NCBI GenBank assembly: GCA_963556695.1
Contig: CAUWAG010000010.1
Coordinates: 1,116,001 to 1,180,000 of the forward strand
Length of the DNA stretch: 64,000 nucleotides
Direction of reading: 5' to 3'
DNA from: Anthostomella pinea
Taxonomy: Eukaryota; Ascomycota; Sordariomycetes; Xylariales; Xylariaceae
Positions 36,201 through 48,291 of this stretch are shown one piece after another (the stretch's first letter is position 1; each line of letters opens with the position of its first letter). The notes under the pieces are model-generated. The model was not told the origin of the DNA. It worked only from the letters and a program-made list of their open reading frames with translations, and did no database searches. The translations under genes and the position numbers were made by a program.

Positions 36201-37000
36201 GACACCAGGCCTACGCCAGGCCTGACGACTTATAATAGGCGGGACTTAATGAGTAACGAGAGGCATGGCACCAAGTCCCAGCTACAACAGTCTGGCTGCC
36301 TCCATCGACGTTTTACATCTGTGTGTATGTAACCTAACTGCCTCTCTGTATCCCACAAAGATGCCGATCGCCTACCTGCCTACTTACCTACCTACATATC
36401 CGCCTTGTAGTGTCACTTCTGTCCGTGGAATTCTGCTCCGGGCTTTTCGAATGCCTCTTTGCGCTCTCTCCTTCCGGTTAGGACTACCTGGAATCGCTGC
36501 CGAGTACGACCCCGAAGAACCACTTGGGGATCTACGCCAGAAATCCTCAAGCCTGCTGACTCAACCGCCCAACCGCTCAGCATCATCCTCCAACACCATT
36601 ATCCGTTCTCAACCTGTCACCTAGTAGCACTTGCTAGACCATACATTCCGTAACTTACCATCGCACATCAACTCGGCACGACTAGCTGATGTGTTTATCT
36701 GCCACCCGCAACGAGTTACGCCTATCCACAATCAACGAAACCCGTGAAATCTCGCTCCACAAACTGCACCTCCTCCTTCACTGGAGCCCCAGCGCAGATC
36801 CCTCACTTCGCCTGAACGAACTCTTCGTTTACATCTACACGAACCGGAGATCTAAGTCCAAATCTTATACTTTGAGATGGCACTCATTCGTAATTGAAAA
36901 AGCTTCAACCACCTTGTCACATACCATCCAGAGTACCAACGACCTAAACAGACCGAAGACCACGAGAACTAAACACTACGAAACCTCCCCCGCAGCCGGC
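33266..37000. other. Left part of the accessory island, no recognised gene
   Basis: About 3.7 kb of unique-looking DNA with frequent stops in all frames, short microsatellites (TGGC repeats near 34604; CTAC/CCTA-type repeats near 36020-36080 and 36375-36400) and no domain I can name. Around 34430-35220 the text is rich in TA-containing words, with short open stretches that could be decayed transposon sequence; I cannot prove it. Confidence 0.4.
34604..34621. repeat. (GGCT)n microsatellite
   Basis: Four and a half tandem copies of GGCT. Confidence 0.8.
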
Positions 37001-37336
37001 ATGAACTTCTCGGGTTTCGCGAGCGCCATTACAACTGGCCTACAAGGGCTGGTAGGGGCTGCTGCCTTTGTTTCGTCGGGCTTTATCTGGGCTACTCTAT
37101 CTCAAGCCATTGCTCGTGTCACGCCAGCGGTTAAAACGGCATTGATGCAAGGATTGGCCTTCGTTCTCGGCCGGGTACCTCCGGTCATATTGGATCTCGC
37201 ACAGGCCGGATTTGCGGTCGTGGTCTATACTTTCGGCGCGTACGGAATGCTCTCGGCCGAGTCGGCCTTGACCAACATCTGTCAACTTTTACAGCTCACT
37301 CAACTATGTCTTGCTCGTGCTGGCTCACTGGCTTGA
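37001..37336 (+). CDS. Hypothetical hydrophobic small protein
   Basis: An ATG at 37001 opens 111 residues, mostly Ala/Gly/Leu/Val, with two or three possible membrane helices (LQGLVGAAAFVSSGFIWATL; ALMQGLAFVLGRVPPVILDL; FAVVVYTFGAYGML). The frame continues upstream to 36689, but that part looks like a 5' UTR. It lies between degraded sequence and the sirtuin relic, so it may itself be a remnant or a first exon whose partner is lost. I recognise no family. Confidence 0.3.
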   Translation: MNFSGFASAITTGLQGLVGAAAFVSSGFIWATLSQAIARVTPAVKTALMQGLAFVLGRVPPVILDLAQAGFAVVVYTFGAYGMLSAESALTNICQLLQLTQLCLARAGSLA

Positions 37337-37935
37337 AACAAAAGGTACTCTTATCCCCACCTGTAAAATATCGACTCCCCCCCGTTACAAACCCATTATA
37401 GTCACGCTGTCGCACTGTCACATACGTGTCACACTGCTCGTGACCGTCACCCTTCTACGCATTGTTAGGGAGTAAATTGGGGCGTATAGTGGGAAGGTTG
37501 CTAGTCGATCTTCAGGGCGAAATCGGCAACTGGACGAAACATGGACCAGTTATGGCGCAGAATAAGATCTGACGCAAGTCACTAACACGTTCAATCTCAA
37601 ACCCATCGACTCTAGCTACCACAACACCATCGTCTGTAGCGCAGCAGGCAACCCGGCATCAGAAGCGCGGCGTATGATACAGTAAGTCTACGGCTCCCTC
37701 ACCCATCGACTCGTGCCAATTCTCTCCTTCTCCATGTCGCAGCCATCCGTCAGGCCTTGGCAAGCACGAAGTAGCGCAAGTATTTTTCAACAAGGCAGAC
37801 ATGGTTTACCTCGTCGCGGCTTGGATCGCATGGATACGTGTGCCGGCAACCATCCGAAGAGCCCTGGAATGCCGCGGACAGTCATTTGACATACGCATCA
37901 GAACTTAGGCCATACTGACTCTCAATCCCGTACAG

Positions 37936-38735
37936 TTCCTACATTTCGGTCCAAGGACGGACTGTTTGCGACACTCAAGCAGAAGCACCAACTCCATGGC
38001 TCCGGCGATGCCTTGTTCCGATACCCAGTCTTCAGCTCTTCCAACACAATCCGAATATTCAACGAGATGGTCTGCGACTTGTATCGAGCCTGCCAAAATG
38101 CAAAACCGACTCTTTTCCACAACCTGCTGAATCACATTGCTCGTGATAGAAGGCTGCTACGCTTGTACACCCAGAACATTGACTGTCTGGATACAAGCTT
38201 GCCTTACCTTGCGACTACGGTACCACTCTCCAGCAAAGAACTCCCGCAGATGATACAGATACATAGAAGCGTACATTGGTCAGAGTGCAAGAAGTGTCGG
38301 GCAGTTCCACGTTTAGATCCCGAACGATATAAGGCTAATAAGCTGCCAAAACATAAGGCCACGCCGCCTCGCAACTTCTTGTCCGACAGGCTGCGCCTAC
38401 AAGATGGGAGCTATAACGGAGAAATACGTCCACAGACACTTCTATACGACAACATTAAAGATTACGATTGCAGCGTAGTCCAGCACGCTAAGGCGCTTAA
38501 TTCAAGCAAATCACCCGATACTATCGTTGTCATCAGCACAAGTCTACGCGTCAATAGCGCAAGTACCATGTTAAAAACCTTCGCCAGAGCAGCCATCAAA
38601 AATAAATCATCTGTTATTTGGATTGGCTTAAAAACACCACTTTCCAAGCTTGCATCCTACTTTACCTTAATTGTCCTAGCAGAGGCAGATCACGTTGCCG
38701 AGCTGGTTTATAAGACACTTGGGAAATTTTCCTAG
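37936..38735 (+). pseudogene. Truncated sirtuin (Hst3/4-like) relic
   Basis: After a plausible acceptor (GTACAG at 37930-37935) an open frame of about 266 codons resembles the middle and C-terminus of a fungal class I sirtuin. It has TFRSKDGLFATLKQ, then LLRLYTQNIDCLDTSLPYLA (the QNID NAD motif), IQIHRSVHWSECKKC (catalytic His and first Zn pair), GEIRPQTLLYDN, and VVISTSLRVNSA in place of the usual GTSL. The NAD-binding GAGIS segment is missing: nothing like it occurs in the 500 bases upstream. The second CxxC zinc pair is absent, and the HG after the catalytic His is HR. Thus it is unlikely to be an active deacetylase. It is called a pseudogene, although the frame is still open. Confidence 0.7.
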
Positions 38736-39663
38736 ACGATAAACGACCTTATTAGGTGGGATTTCGACGCTAATAATGCGACTCAAATCCAGATTACTGT
38801 CAAATGGGACAAAGACTACATGCCGAGTCCAATGGATAAGTCTTTCTTGCAACTTCAATGTCCGGATATTCTCTTTTCATTCTGGCATCATAAAGGAAGG
38901 CGAGGCATAGCAATACAAGAAAGAACGGGCATAGCACCCTTACGCTTCCATTACTTCAAGATCATAGCCCACGCCCCTGTCCGGGTCTCAAAGAGTGCTA
39001 CAGTTAAAAAGTTCCTAGTGCAATAGGTTTTTCGGTCAGTCTCTCCTCCTTTCACAAACACACACATACGTATATACATATATACACTCACGCACATACT
39101 ATCGCAAAGACATATAAGAGGAATTCTCCTAGGTGAAGGTCGGGACTTGTTTTCCTTCCTCATGCAACGCACCCCGGTTTATTTCCCCCAGATCCCTTTC
39201 AGAGATCTTCGTACCTGTTCCGGAGACATCGTACGTGGCCAACCCTCTTCTTGGTCGTTTCGTCCCCCTACCTTCCAAACCGTGCCTCGAACAATTCCGT
39301 ACCATCATCACATAACTCCGCACTTGTCCCGTAGCCGCACCGCACCCGCTACGATGGCATCAGACGCCGTCGCGACCTCCTTGACACCGGCCCCCCCTGC
39401 TAGAGACGAGAAGACCGAGGTCTGGCCATCTGGCCCACCCATACCATATACTTCCTTATATATCAGGTGATTTCAACAGGTCATCTGGCCAGATCACACT
39501 TGGACAATACATCACTATTTCCAGTTTGGAGCTATAGTAGCATCCAGGTCAGGGTATGTGACACATACATACACACATATTGACGAGCTTCCATTTCTTA
39601 TCTTCGCCAGCAGAGACTTGGAAGAGATGATCCTATACTTAAAAAAAAAGGACCCCTATAATT
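38736..39663. other. Degraded sequence after the sirtuin relic
   Basis: An open stretch of about 80 codons (frame TTC GAC GCT from about 38764 to the stop at 39024) has normal amino-acid composition but no recognised domain. It may be another gene fragment. CA/TA-rich microsatellite-like sequence lies at 39055-39100. Nothing else is identified. Confidence 0.35.
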
Positions 39664-40135
39664 GTGTCAAGGTTCCAGCAATTGTCCGTTACCTATTCGA
39701 CACAATCTACGACACTACCGAATCACTCAGGCGTACGTTCTATACGCTGGTCAGATGACTGGAGTATCCCCATATTCCTCCAAGTCGACCACCCATTTAA
39801 GTTGAGTCTGGTACCCAACTCATCGACTGCCCCTGCACTCTGGTACTATACCTACCAGGAGAGGCTTAGAAGAAGGCCAGAGTCGAGACACGAGCAGTCA
39901 GAGAGCTTCGTAAGACTGGCCATACAATCCCGTCCCGCAGAGGACAAGGCCGATAAGTACAGTTGCGCCCTGGTTAACATCGAGCGGGACACAGATGGTG
40001 AGGCCGAGAGTCGAATCTTAGGCGTCATGATGGTTGATGAAGATGGGGGTGACAGTGATGGTGATTCTCCCAAGACAATCTGTGCTATCTGCGGTGATCG
40101 CCTTCATAAACGAAGCCTTTAGAAACATGTAGCAG
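39664..40135 (+). pseudogene. Relic of a fungal zinc-finger protein
   Basis: The open frame has no good ATG (it begins at a GTG) and ends near 40122 with CAICGDRLHKRSL, a stop, then KHVAGH in the same frame. A CxxCGD...RKH-x3-H half-finger of this type is common in large fungal proteins with N-terminal helical and C-terminal ankyrin or NACHT regions. The stop replaces a codon within the finger, so the gene looks inactivated. Assignment is tentative. Confidence 0.35.
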
Positions 40136-40751
40136 GTCACACGGGGTCAAGCCATGTACTGGTAAGAGCCCTTCCGTGGCACAGCTTCTCGTTGATACCA
40201 ACCTAATCTCTCTCTAGAATATCGGCAGTAAGACGACCTGGTCGAAAAGCGAGCTACGGAAACATGCCCTTAGTAAGCTTGACAATAATGGGTTCGATTT
40301 CGAGTTCGATGTCGGCCGTGCGAAAGACCTGGCTGTTTTATATCCTGCCATTATCCATCATTCCGGAGGCAAAGTCAAGGAAGGTCCCCTGGCCGGTCAC
40401 GTTATGCAGCCCTTAGATCTTCTACAAGGACAGCTGCATTAAGAAAAACTACGAGTGGCTTATAAGGCGGGCACCGTGCCGACACACAAGTATACCCTCA
40501 ATGCGCCGAACGCCAGAGCACTCGCTGCCCGAGCACCACCCACGGACCTCAGCACCAGCCATACAACACGCATACTAAGATAATGTAACGTGCTTATGTG
40601 CCCGCTTCATGCTAATAGTCGGTGAAACCCGTTTTCTGTTACAGACAGATTTACCCCCATTCAGATTAATTTGTGGACACCTGCACAACACCTTAACTAG
40701 AGGCGGCCGAATGGCTGGTCGTCCAAGTGGCCCTGGCCCACAGATCCCACT

Positions 40752-41255
40752 TGGATTCCAGCAGACAAGAAGCAATACGATCTTTATAAAAATCGTATCT
40801 GCACATGTATCGATAGCAAAGTGCGCCAGGAAAGACCGCTGATAATGCTGTGTGGCAACAAAGGCAAAGGTGCCTAGGCCCGCATGAATTATTCTTAGAG
40901 CGATCTGCTTGGCGAGCTGGTTAGTGAGCTGGTCCCGCTACAGACGCTTAATGACGGCTGGGCTGCCGATATGGTCTGAGATGACCTCGGCGGTAAGACA
41001 GCACCTATATGCCAGGTACACTGTCGATTTGTGGGGAACTGGGTACGCAAGGTAAACCATTTATGTGAGCCCAGTACGGAATTCCTTGCCAAGAAGATCT
41101 CAGGCAGGTAGAGGATAATACTGACAATGGTCCGCGACATTATGAAAGGAGAGGAGATCACGGTATTATATGGAGATGAGTATTGGCAGGACGACAAGTG
41201 CCTCTGTGGGCATGAATTATGCATATCTGCCTCTCTGTCCAGATCTGTCACATAG
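40752..41255 (+). pseudogene. SET-domain methyltransferase pseudogene
   Basis: A single frame 168 codons long reads as the second half of a SET domain but is broken by four in-frame stops: TAG 40875, TAG 40896, TGA 40977 and TAG 41109. Recognisable parts are CQVHCRFVGNW, VNHLCEPSTEF (the NHSCxPN motif with S to L), AKKISGR-stop-R, VRDIMKGEEITVLYGDEYW (the GEEIT-x-YG core) and the post-SET-like CLCGHELC. The frame itself is kept, with no indels. The stop in SGR-stop-R fits TGG to TAG, a transition of the RIP type. The original protein was probably a histone-type lysine methyltransferase; the substrate cannot be told. Confidence 0.75.
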
Positions 41256-44200
41256 CAGGTTTGCCAATTTGAAAGTAGATGTGTAACAAGTCTGTGTCCA
41301 TCACGCTAGAAAAATGTGATGGCACCCTTATACGCCGCAGAATGGCGCGGGCGGTGAGACGTGATCGAGGGATAACGGTTTTGCATTGGCGCCGGGCGGT
41401 TGAGGATTCGGCCTTGTATGGTACCGAGGCCCGGTACGGCGGTACGAAAAAGACGAGAAACACCACACACGAGTATGAAGGCTGGAAGTCACTGTTAAAG
41501 TCGGCTGGCACCTAAAGGAGGTCCAAAGGGTCCTCACGATGTAGGTAGTGGCCTGACCAGCCCGCTATGTTTCTCGCGGTGCTAGACATCCTCAACACCC
41601 GGCTGCGACGAAGAGGTCTGGCTCAGCACATACCCGCCATCTTCCTGCACTGCCTAGCCCAAGCGCATTACTCAGATTCTATCCCAATCTTGCTCGGGCT
41701 GCAGCCGTAAGACTTGGCTGGAATTCCGACGCTATGCCAGGATTCGACTATGATGCGGATGTACTTCATGAGTTCAGGTCTCATGAGATGGATGTCACCG
41801 GATAACCTGACCCCTGGTGAGCTGTCCGAGACCAGGATTGCCCATTTCGACGCCAAAGACCTGAGTCGTTCAAGTAACCTGACGCAATCTCCAACTTGAG
41901 TCTCCCTTCAGAAGGATCCTCGGCACCATTGGAACCTATCAATGATTTTGCACTGGGATCTCTGATTATCATTCCGATTGGCGCGAAGGACGATCAGATA
42001 GAGTCGTTTGTAAGTTCGAGCCTCGAGGAGTGTTACATGTGCCACCGAAAGCCAGCCGACTAAATCTATGCAGCTTAAGCTAGCTATCAGCAAGGCTCTG
42101 ATTTTCCTTCAAACGCCGCATGTTTAAGATGCATTCAAGGCCGCTACGTTAGAGCTGGGTACAAAACACGGTATCTTAATCTGGGGTGAAGATGACAGCA
42201 GCTCCGTGGATAAAGAAAGAAGGAAACTATGAAGTTAGTTAAATGACGTCCAGCCTGAACCGGAATCGCACGGCCCGCTTGGGCTGCATTGAGGAGTTGG
42301 AAGATCAGGACTTCCTTGCGCCGCTTCGGGCGCGACGTCCGGGACGGGGCGGGCAGATCTCAACGACAATGCAGAGCCTGGATACCCCCCTGCAACCTGA
42401 TGGAGCTCCGGCGGCATGATCAGTGATTAACGTACTTGAGTTGCTGGGAGACGTCCAGAATATCTGAAGGGGTGTTCGCATGGGATATACGTTCGGCTCG
42501 GCAAATGACCGAGGCCAAGCACGTCTGCACTTGACGTCTAGCAACGACTGAACACATCCCGACATTATGCATCGCCTTGTAGACGTGAGTATCTTTTATC
42601 TCGTGGGCGAGTAGGTAACTTACCTAGCCACCGTCCCAGCTGCCCGACCATCGTTCAAAACCATACGCAACCTTCTAGCAGTAACACCAACATCGTGAAC
42701 ATGTCATGAAGGAAACCATTGGGGTCTATGGCCCAGAGCGATGCGCAACCATGCGCCCAGACGACTGGAAGAGAAAAATGACGCCCGATTTATTCATCTT
42801 CGAGCAGAGGAACCTCTTGTAGCCGTATGACAGTTACGTAGTTATCCGATTGATCACACTATTGAGTCTCTCGATAGCCCTGTCTCGATCGCCGACTCCC
42901 CCCCGCCTACCAAACCCAGCTTACCACACTACATGTCGCATACTGGAATAGAGACTGTAAAGTAAGCAACAACATACTCGACTGTTGAAAACGACTATAC
43001 TGCCGAACCACTAGATGCTCGTACTCTACTCCACGAGAGATCGATCTGCTTGGGTAGTCGACACCATCTTCGATCCGGACGCACGCGCCTGAGCAAAGAA
43101 TGCCATCAACATACTACAGAACCTGTTAAAGGAAGCTGGTCAATATTCGATCATACTCCATCCCTATCATCAAGCCTCCCAGAACACCTGTCCGAAAACC
43201 GCCGCGATCGCCGATCGAAGTCCGCATCTGCGTCCAGCGGAGCCTCCTCGCCCGACAAAGGACATGGTCACCGGCGCCCTGCCAACCAGTTCTCCCTTCA
43301 GGGTATCTTTACCACCGGCCGCCCTATCTTTGTCGGTTGGTATAGACAATACGCATGATCCAGATGCCACAGCAGGGACATAATTGGTATTGTGGATAGT
43401 AGGCACCCTACCACGGTCCACCTATACCTACTCCTCTAGCAGCTCAAGCGCGAGCTTGAGAAGGCCATTGCGGCCTTGGCGGAGGGTGACTTGAGAAGGA
43501 AGCGACTCGTGGACGTTCGCCTATCGGATTTCTCGATGCGCATGCAGACCGTATTGGCGGGCAATCAGAAGTACTACTTGTTCCAATTCGTCAAGATCGT
43601 TGCCAGCATTTTTGGACGGGCTACCCGAGAAGAACCCGACCGTAGAAGTCAAGCACGGGGACTGGCTAGAATCACTCAAGCTCCTCAGCCGATTTCCGTA
43701 GTTCTGAACTACGGAAAGTTGACGTCTCTAAACCATGAGCTCCGGCAGTATATGGTAAACCCTTAGAATTACTTCTTTTCACACTTACATTTTCCGGGAC
43801 GCGGACGTTATTTGCACCACCCCCGGAAAGTTCGCACTATGACTTCTTACGAGCCTCAAAGCATGAAACGAGCTCAAAAAACAGTCATTAGTCAAACTGA
43901 GAGACATGACCAAGCACCAGCAACCACCGCAAGGGCGAGAGCAAATGCGAAATCCAGACTCCCACATTTCATCCTACCACTGACATCCTTTCCTTGTAGC
44001 TTCATACGGCAAAGGTGCGGAAAATCCGTATGCTTGCTTGCATAATTCTTCAAATTTCAATACGTATAAGCACGTACAGCCGCGATGTTCACAATGTCGA
44101 GACCCAACACTGGTATTAACAACGGTTACTAAGCTAGCTTGGACCAGCCGCGTTGAAATTACACATATGTTACCAAAGGCTTCGAAACCTTACATAGCCG

Positions 44201-44344
44201 GATCTTAATTGCCTATGGCATAGGGAAACCCGGGAAGTAGAACCAGAGCCAGAGCTAGCAGCAACGAAACAGCCAACGCTTTAGATCTTGTGCGGTCCGA
44301 CTCCCAAGCGAGCCCACAGTCGCCCGGGTGTATATTACGACCTA
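41256..44344. other. Accessory island, coding debris
   Basis: Several short open stretches look like old exons but match nothing I can name. They are 41892-42063 (+, ending CYMCHRKPAD-stop), 42244-42420 (+), 42709-42822 (+, GVYGPERCATMRPDDW and DLFIFEQRNLL), 43050-43358 (+, Ser-rich) and 43476-43766 (+, LVDVRLSDFSMRMQ). Stops and frame changes separate them. No intact gene is called. Confidence 0.4.
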
Positions 44345-44358
44345 GAGCAACATATTCC
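44345..44358. repeat. Target-site duplication, left copy
   Basis: GAGCAACATATTCC directly adjoins the LINE 3' end and is repeated exactly at 49951-49964. Confidence 0.95.
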
Positions 44359-44373
44359 TGTTTTGTTTGTTTT

Positions 44374-44450
44374 GTATTTAACGTGGGGGATTGCTCCTCA
44401 GTAGATTGATTGATTGATTGTATTTAACGTGGGGGGTAGCTCCTCAGTAG
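44374..44450 (-). repeat. Duplicated 3' end of the LINE with ATTG microsatellite
   Basis: Two 31-bp copies (44374-44404 and 44420-44450 on the plus strand, beginning GTATTTAACGTGGGGG) differ by three bases and are separated by ATTGATTG-type repeats. Such repeated 3' termini are common in non-LTR elements and may reflect reverse transcriptase slippage. Confidence 0.85.
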
Positions 44451-44598
44451 TGCAAACCACGCCTCCCAGAGCCTCTGTATCGCAGGGTTGTGGAGGTCTC
44501 AAGATAATAAGTACAGTCAGTCCCGCTCACGGGCCCATCCCCGTTGTAGCGGCGGTATGACCTTGGGATCATCCATCTGGTCCTTTAAGAATAGCTAT

Positions 44599-47500
44599 CT
44601 ATTGGAGACAGATTGTTGAAAAGAACTTGCTCTTCTCCACGAATTTTGCCCATTCTGTGCTCCTCTCCCCTAAGTATTGTAAACAGGCTGTCCTAGGCGA
44701 GTACCTAGGCAATAACCGATTTTTTCCTAGCCTCTTACAAAAGAAAATATGTTGTGGTGTTTTCTTTTCACCACAGCTGTAGTGATTGTTCGAGTCTGTA
44801 TGCCCAAAGCGTTCGTGGTATCTGGCAAAGTCGCCATGTCCAGATCTGGCCGCTAGAAGTCTTTGTAGAGTGCTCTTCTTAAAGGATATAAGGCCTCTTT
44901 TAGTTACTGCATGTGAGTATACTTCTTGATACCTAGGTTCTGATTGGTCTTTCTACCATTGGTTGAACTCTTTCTTGCCCTTTCTTTTGAGATCTCTCTT
45001 GACCCAAGAGATTGTAAGAAGGTTTATCGTGTCTATTTCTAGCATAGCACCCTCTTTTGCTAATATATCGGCAGTTTTGTTACCATTAATATCTCTGTGT
45101 CCAGGAATCTACTTGACGGTCACTCCAGGAGTGTGTGCTGTGGCGAGTTCTTGGAATCGCAGAAAATTTTTCTGTGATGTCTCGGGTGGAGCCCCATTGA
45201 GCCCATCCACCACTGATGTGTTGTTCAGGCAGACATATAACTGTTTTCCGTGTCCAATTGCCCTGGCTGCTGCAAGACCTTGGAGAGCACAATGGACTTT
45301 AGTATCCACTACTTCTGCTTGTAGAAGTCTGCCCCTTCCCCGGTATACTTCTTGTGTAGTGCCACCTTTTCTGATGGTATAGCCCCATCCAGTGCGGGTT
45401 GTGCCTTGGTCGTCCAATTATGATCCATCTGAGTAGATGACAAGGTCAGTGTTTGCATTTCTTTCCTGTAGCCATTGCTTAAAGAGTTCTGTTTTTTTGT
45501 CTTTGTCTTTACGGACTGGGGGCTTCTTCCATAATGGCTTGGTAAGTATTGGTCTCTGGAAGTCAGGGATTAGTTGGAAGCTCCTTTATAGCCTTATTGG
45601 TTCTTTGCGAGCTTGTATTTGGAACCTGCCAACAAGAGGGTGTCTCTGGTTTACTCGTCTGAGTCGGAGGCCGTGACGTCTTCTTATTGACTCTGCAAGA
45701 ATTCTTGCTGGAGGAATCTGTGATTCAAAGTGTAGGATATGTCCAGGGTGTATTTTCCAGACTGGCAAGATAGCTCTGGTTGCCATTCGTAGTACAGTAT
45801 CTATCGTTCTAAGAAGCCCTTTAATGCGACATGCTGATGTCCCACCTAAGCTCCCAATTTTTTCCATTCCTGGGTACCAGGCCTCTAGGCCATGTGTAAG
45901 AATAGGAATAACACAAGTTTTCACAGCCCTCTTGGTTGACTTTATTGGAAGTCCCTTAACTGTGTTGCATAGTCCTCGAAGGTGGTTTGCTACCCTACTA
46001 GCTTTCTTGGCCCAGTAGGAAACGTGATCTTTGAAGTTCAGTTTTCTATCTAGGAAGACACCCAGCTATTGCATGGAGTTCTTTGCTGTTCTGTTTATTG
46101 TCCTGTGGCGGACCGGAGGATTGTCTGAGTTCTTTTTCCGTGAGAAGTGCATGATCTCGGTTTTGTCGGGATCAAATTCAATAGCATTGTTATGTCCCCA
46201 TTGATTGAGCAAATAAAGATTTTCAGAAGCCTCTTTGGCTGTTTCTTTAAGATCCTTTCCAATACAGAGAGTCGCTAGGTCGTCTGCATATCCAAAGCGT
46301 CTCCTTTTCATACCGAGTCGGGCACAGATTGGCTCTGTATACAGCATATAAAGGATTGGAGAAGCTGGTGAGCCTTGTGGTAGCCCACAAGTGAGAGCTT
46401 TTATGTCGGTCACAATACCTTCAAACCGAACTCTTGCGGACCGTTCAGACATGAATGACTGGACCCATCTTATGAGAAAGTCTGGCCAGCCCTGTTCTCT
46501 TATGCGAACCACCAGCCGTCCCATTAGGGCAGCGTCGAAGGCCCCTGTCACATCTGCTGTGACTACCGTTGCAACAAGGCCTTGGTCAAGGGCCTGCTCA
46601 ATATCGTGTATGAGTGCAGCTACCAAGTCGGCGGCAGAGCGCTTTGGCAGAGCTCCAAAATGTTGTGGAGCTAGAATTCCGAGTTTGATGACAAACCAGG
46701 CAATTCTTTTTGTAATGAGTCGTTCTAGGCCTTTGCCAAGACATGATAATAGCGATATTGGTCTGTAGGCCCTGGGGTTAGAGTAGTCTTTCTTGCCTGG
46801 CTTTGGGATCATCACCACCTCAGCTACTTTGAATGGTTTAGGGTGGTGTCCAATCTGTAGACAGGTCTGGAAAAGGGCTCTGATATGCTCCCCAATGACT
46901 GGCCAGCAAGCTTTCAGAATCCGTACTGTGAGGGTGTCTACTCCTGGGGAGTTGCTCTTGGTCCCTATAGTGCACCCTTCAGCCTCTTCTAGTCCGACAT
47001 AGTATTCAAGGGGGATGTGTGGCTTGGCTTGTGTGATCTGAGCAGACCAGGGGTCGATGATATCGTTGTCTGGGGTACTTCGTTCAAGCGTGGCTAAGCG
47101 TAGTGCATTTGCCTTGCTCTCTTGTGACTCAAAGATGTGGTCCCCTATGATGATTAGGGGGGAACGCAATCCTGCTGACAGCTTGTGCCAGGAAACAATT
47201 ATGTACAGGTCTTTTGGTTCAGTTGCTGAATTAATTAGAGTCTGCCAGTACTCTCTCTTAGCTTTTCGGACCACACGGCGAAATTCCCGTCGGGCTGAAT
47301 TTCGCCCTTTTTGGCTTGTGGTCTGTTTAGAAAGGATCCTGTATGTCTGAATAGCTGCTTTGCAGTCATCATTCCACCAAGCAGTGGGCCTAGATTGACG
47401 GGGCTTCTTGCCCATTGTCCTGATACAGTCTTGAATCATATTGATCAAGCTTTGTGTAAAGGTATCCACCTGGCCAGGGGATACACCCAGCCGGGGGAGT

Positions 47501-48291
47501 TCATGAATCCTGGTTTGGACATTGTCTGCCAGCTCTTGTAGTTTATCGTCCGGTACTATCCAATGATTGGCCTTAGGAATTCGGTCCCGATCTCCCTGAA
47601 TTGGAATGACTATTCGTAATGTCTCATGATCTGAGGTGCACTGAAGTGCATCATTGACTGAGGCTTCAGCCATGGGGACATCTGAGAACACCAGATCCAG
47701 TACATTTTTATCGTCATGTGTTGGGACATCTGGTTCAGAAATCAGATCCAGTCCGTGGTCTGCCATAGTCTGTGCCAGTATGACGCCACCATGATATCCT
47801 GGATTGTTCAAGTCCCAGGATGTGTCGTCAGCATTAAAATCTCCAGCTATAACACAGCCAAAAGGTGGAGTCCATACTTCTAGAATATCATCCACTTCCT
47901 GTGGGTTGTCACATGGTCGGTAGACACTGGCAAATGTGATGCCATGTACCTTGACCCAGGTGATGTCTCGTGTAGCATAGGGCCGAAGTTGATCCGCTTG
48001 AAGGTGTTTTCTCACATAGATGAGAGATCTGGGCCGTGTACTGTCGCTGTCCCAGGAATCCACTGGGGAGTATATATTGTAATTGGGGTGTGTCTTTACT
48101 CCCATTCTCCTGCCTGGTGGTATACCAACCCAGGGCTCTTGCATCAGAATGATGTCTGCTTGTTCTCCTTTGTAGTCAGCCAGGTTGATGGCTAACTCTG
48201 TAGGGCCTGCACTCTTTTGTCCTCCTGCTGTATTCACAGAATGGATGACTAGATGCCTGTGTCGATGTGTTTCGTTTGATGTACCTAACAT
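44599..48291 (-). pseudogene. LINE ORF2: endonuclease, reverse transcriptase, RNase H (stopped)
   Basis: One frame of 1,231 codons runs from the ATG at 48291 to the final TAG at 44599 without any indel, but with five premature stops: TAG 46066, TAA 45586, TAA 45418, TAG 45109 and TAG 44953. The endonuclease shows QEPWVG, AGDFNADDTSWD, LDLVFSD and SDHETL. The RT shows AYRPISLLSCLGKGLERL, TADVTGAFDA, GLPQGSPASP and FGYADDLATL. The RNase H region (YSDGS-stop, DTKVHCALQGL, IPGHRDINGNKTADILAKEG) holds two of the stops. The C-terminus has a CSCGEKKTPQHIFFC-type motif. Each premature stop can arise by C:G to T:A change in CpA (CAA to TAA, TGG to TAG). The ATG overlaps the ORF1 stop as TAATG. Confidence 0.93.

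Noticed and set aside
46391..47350. Plus-strand ORFs inside the LINE
   Set aside because: They are antisense to the reverse transcriptase frame and explained by it.
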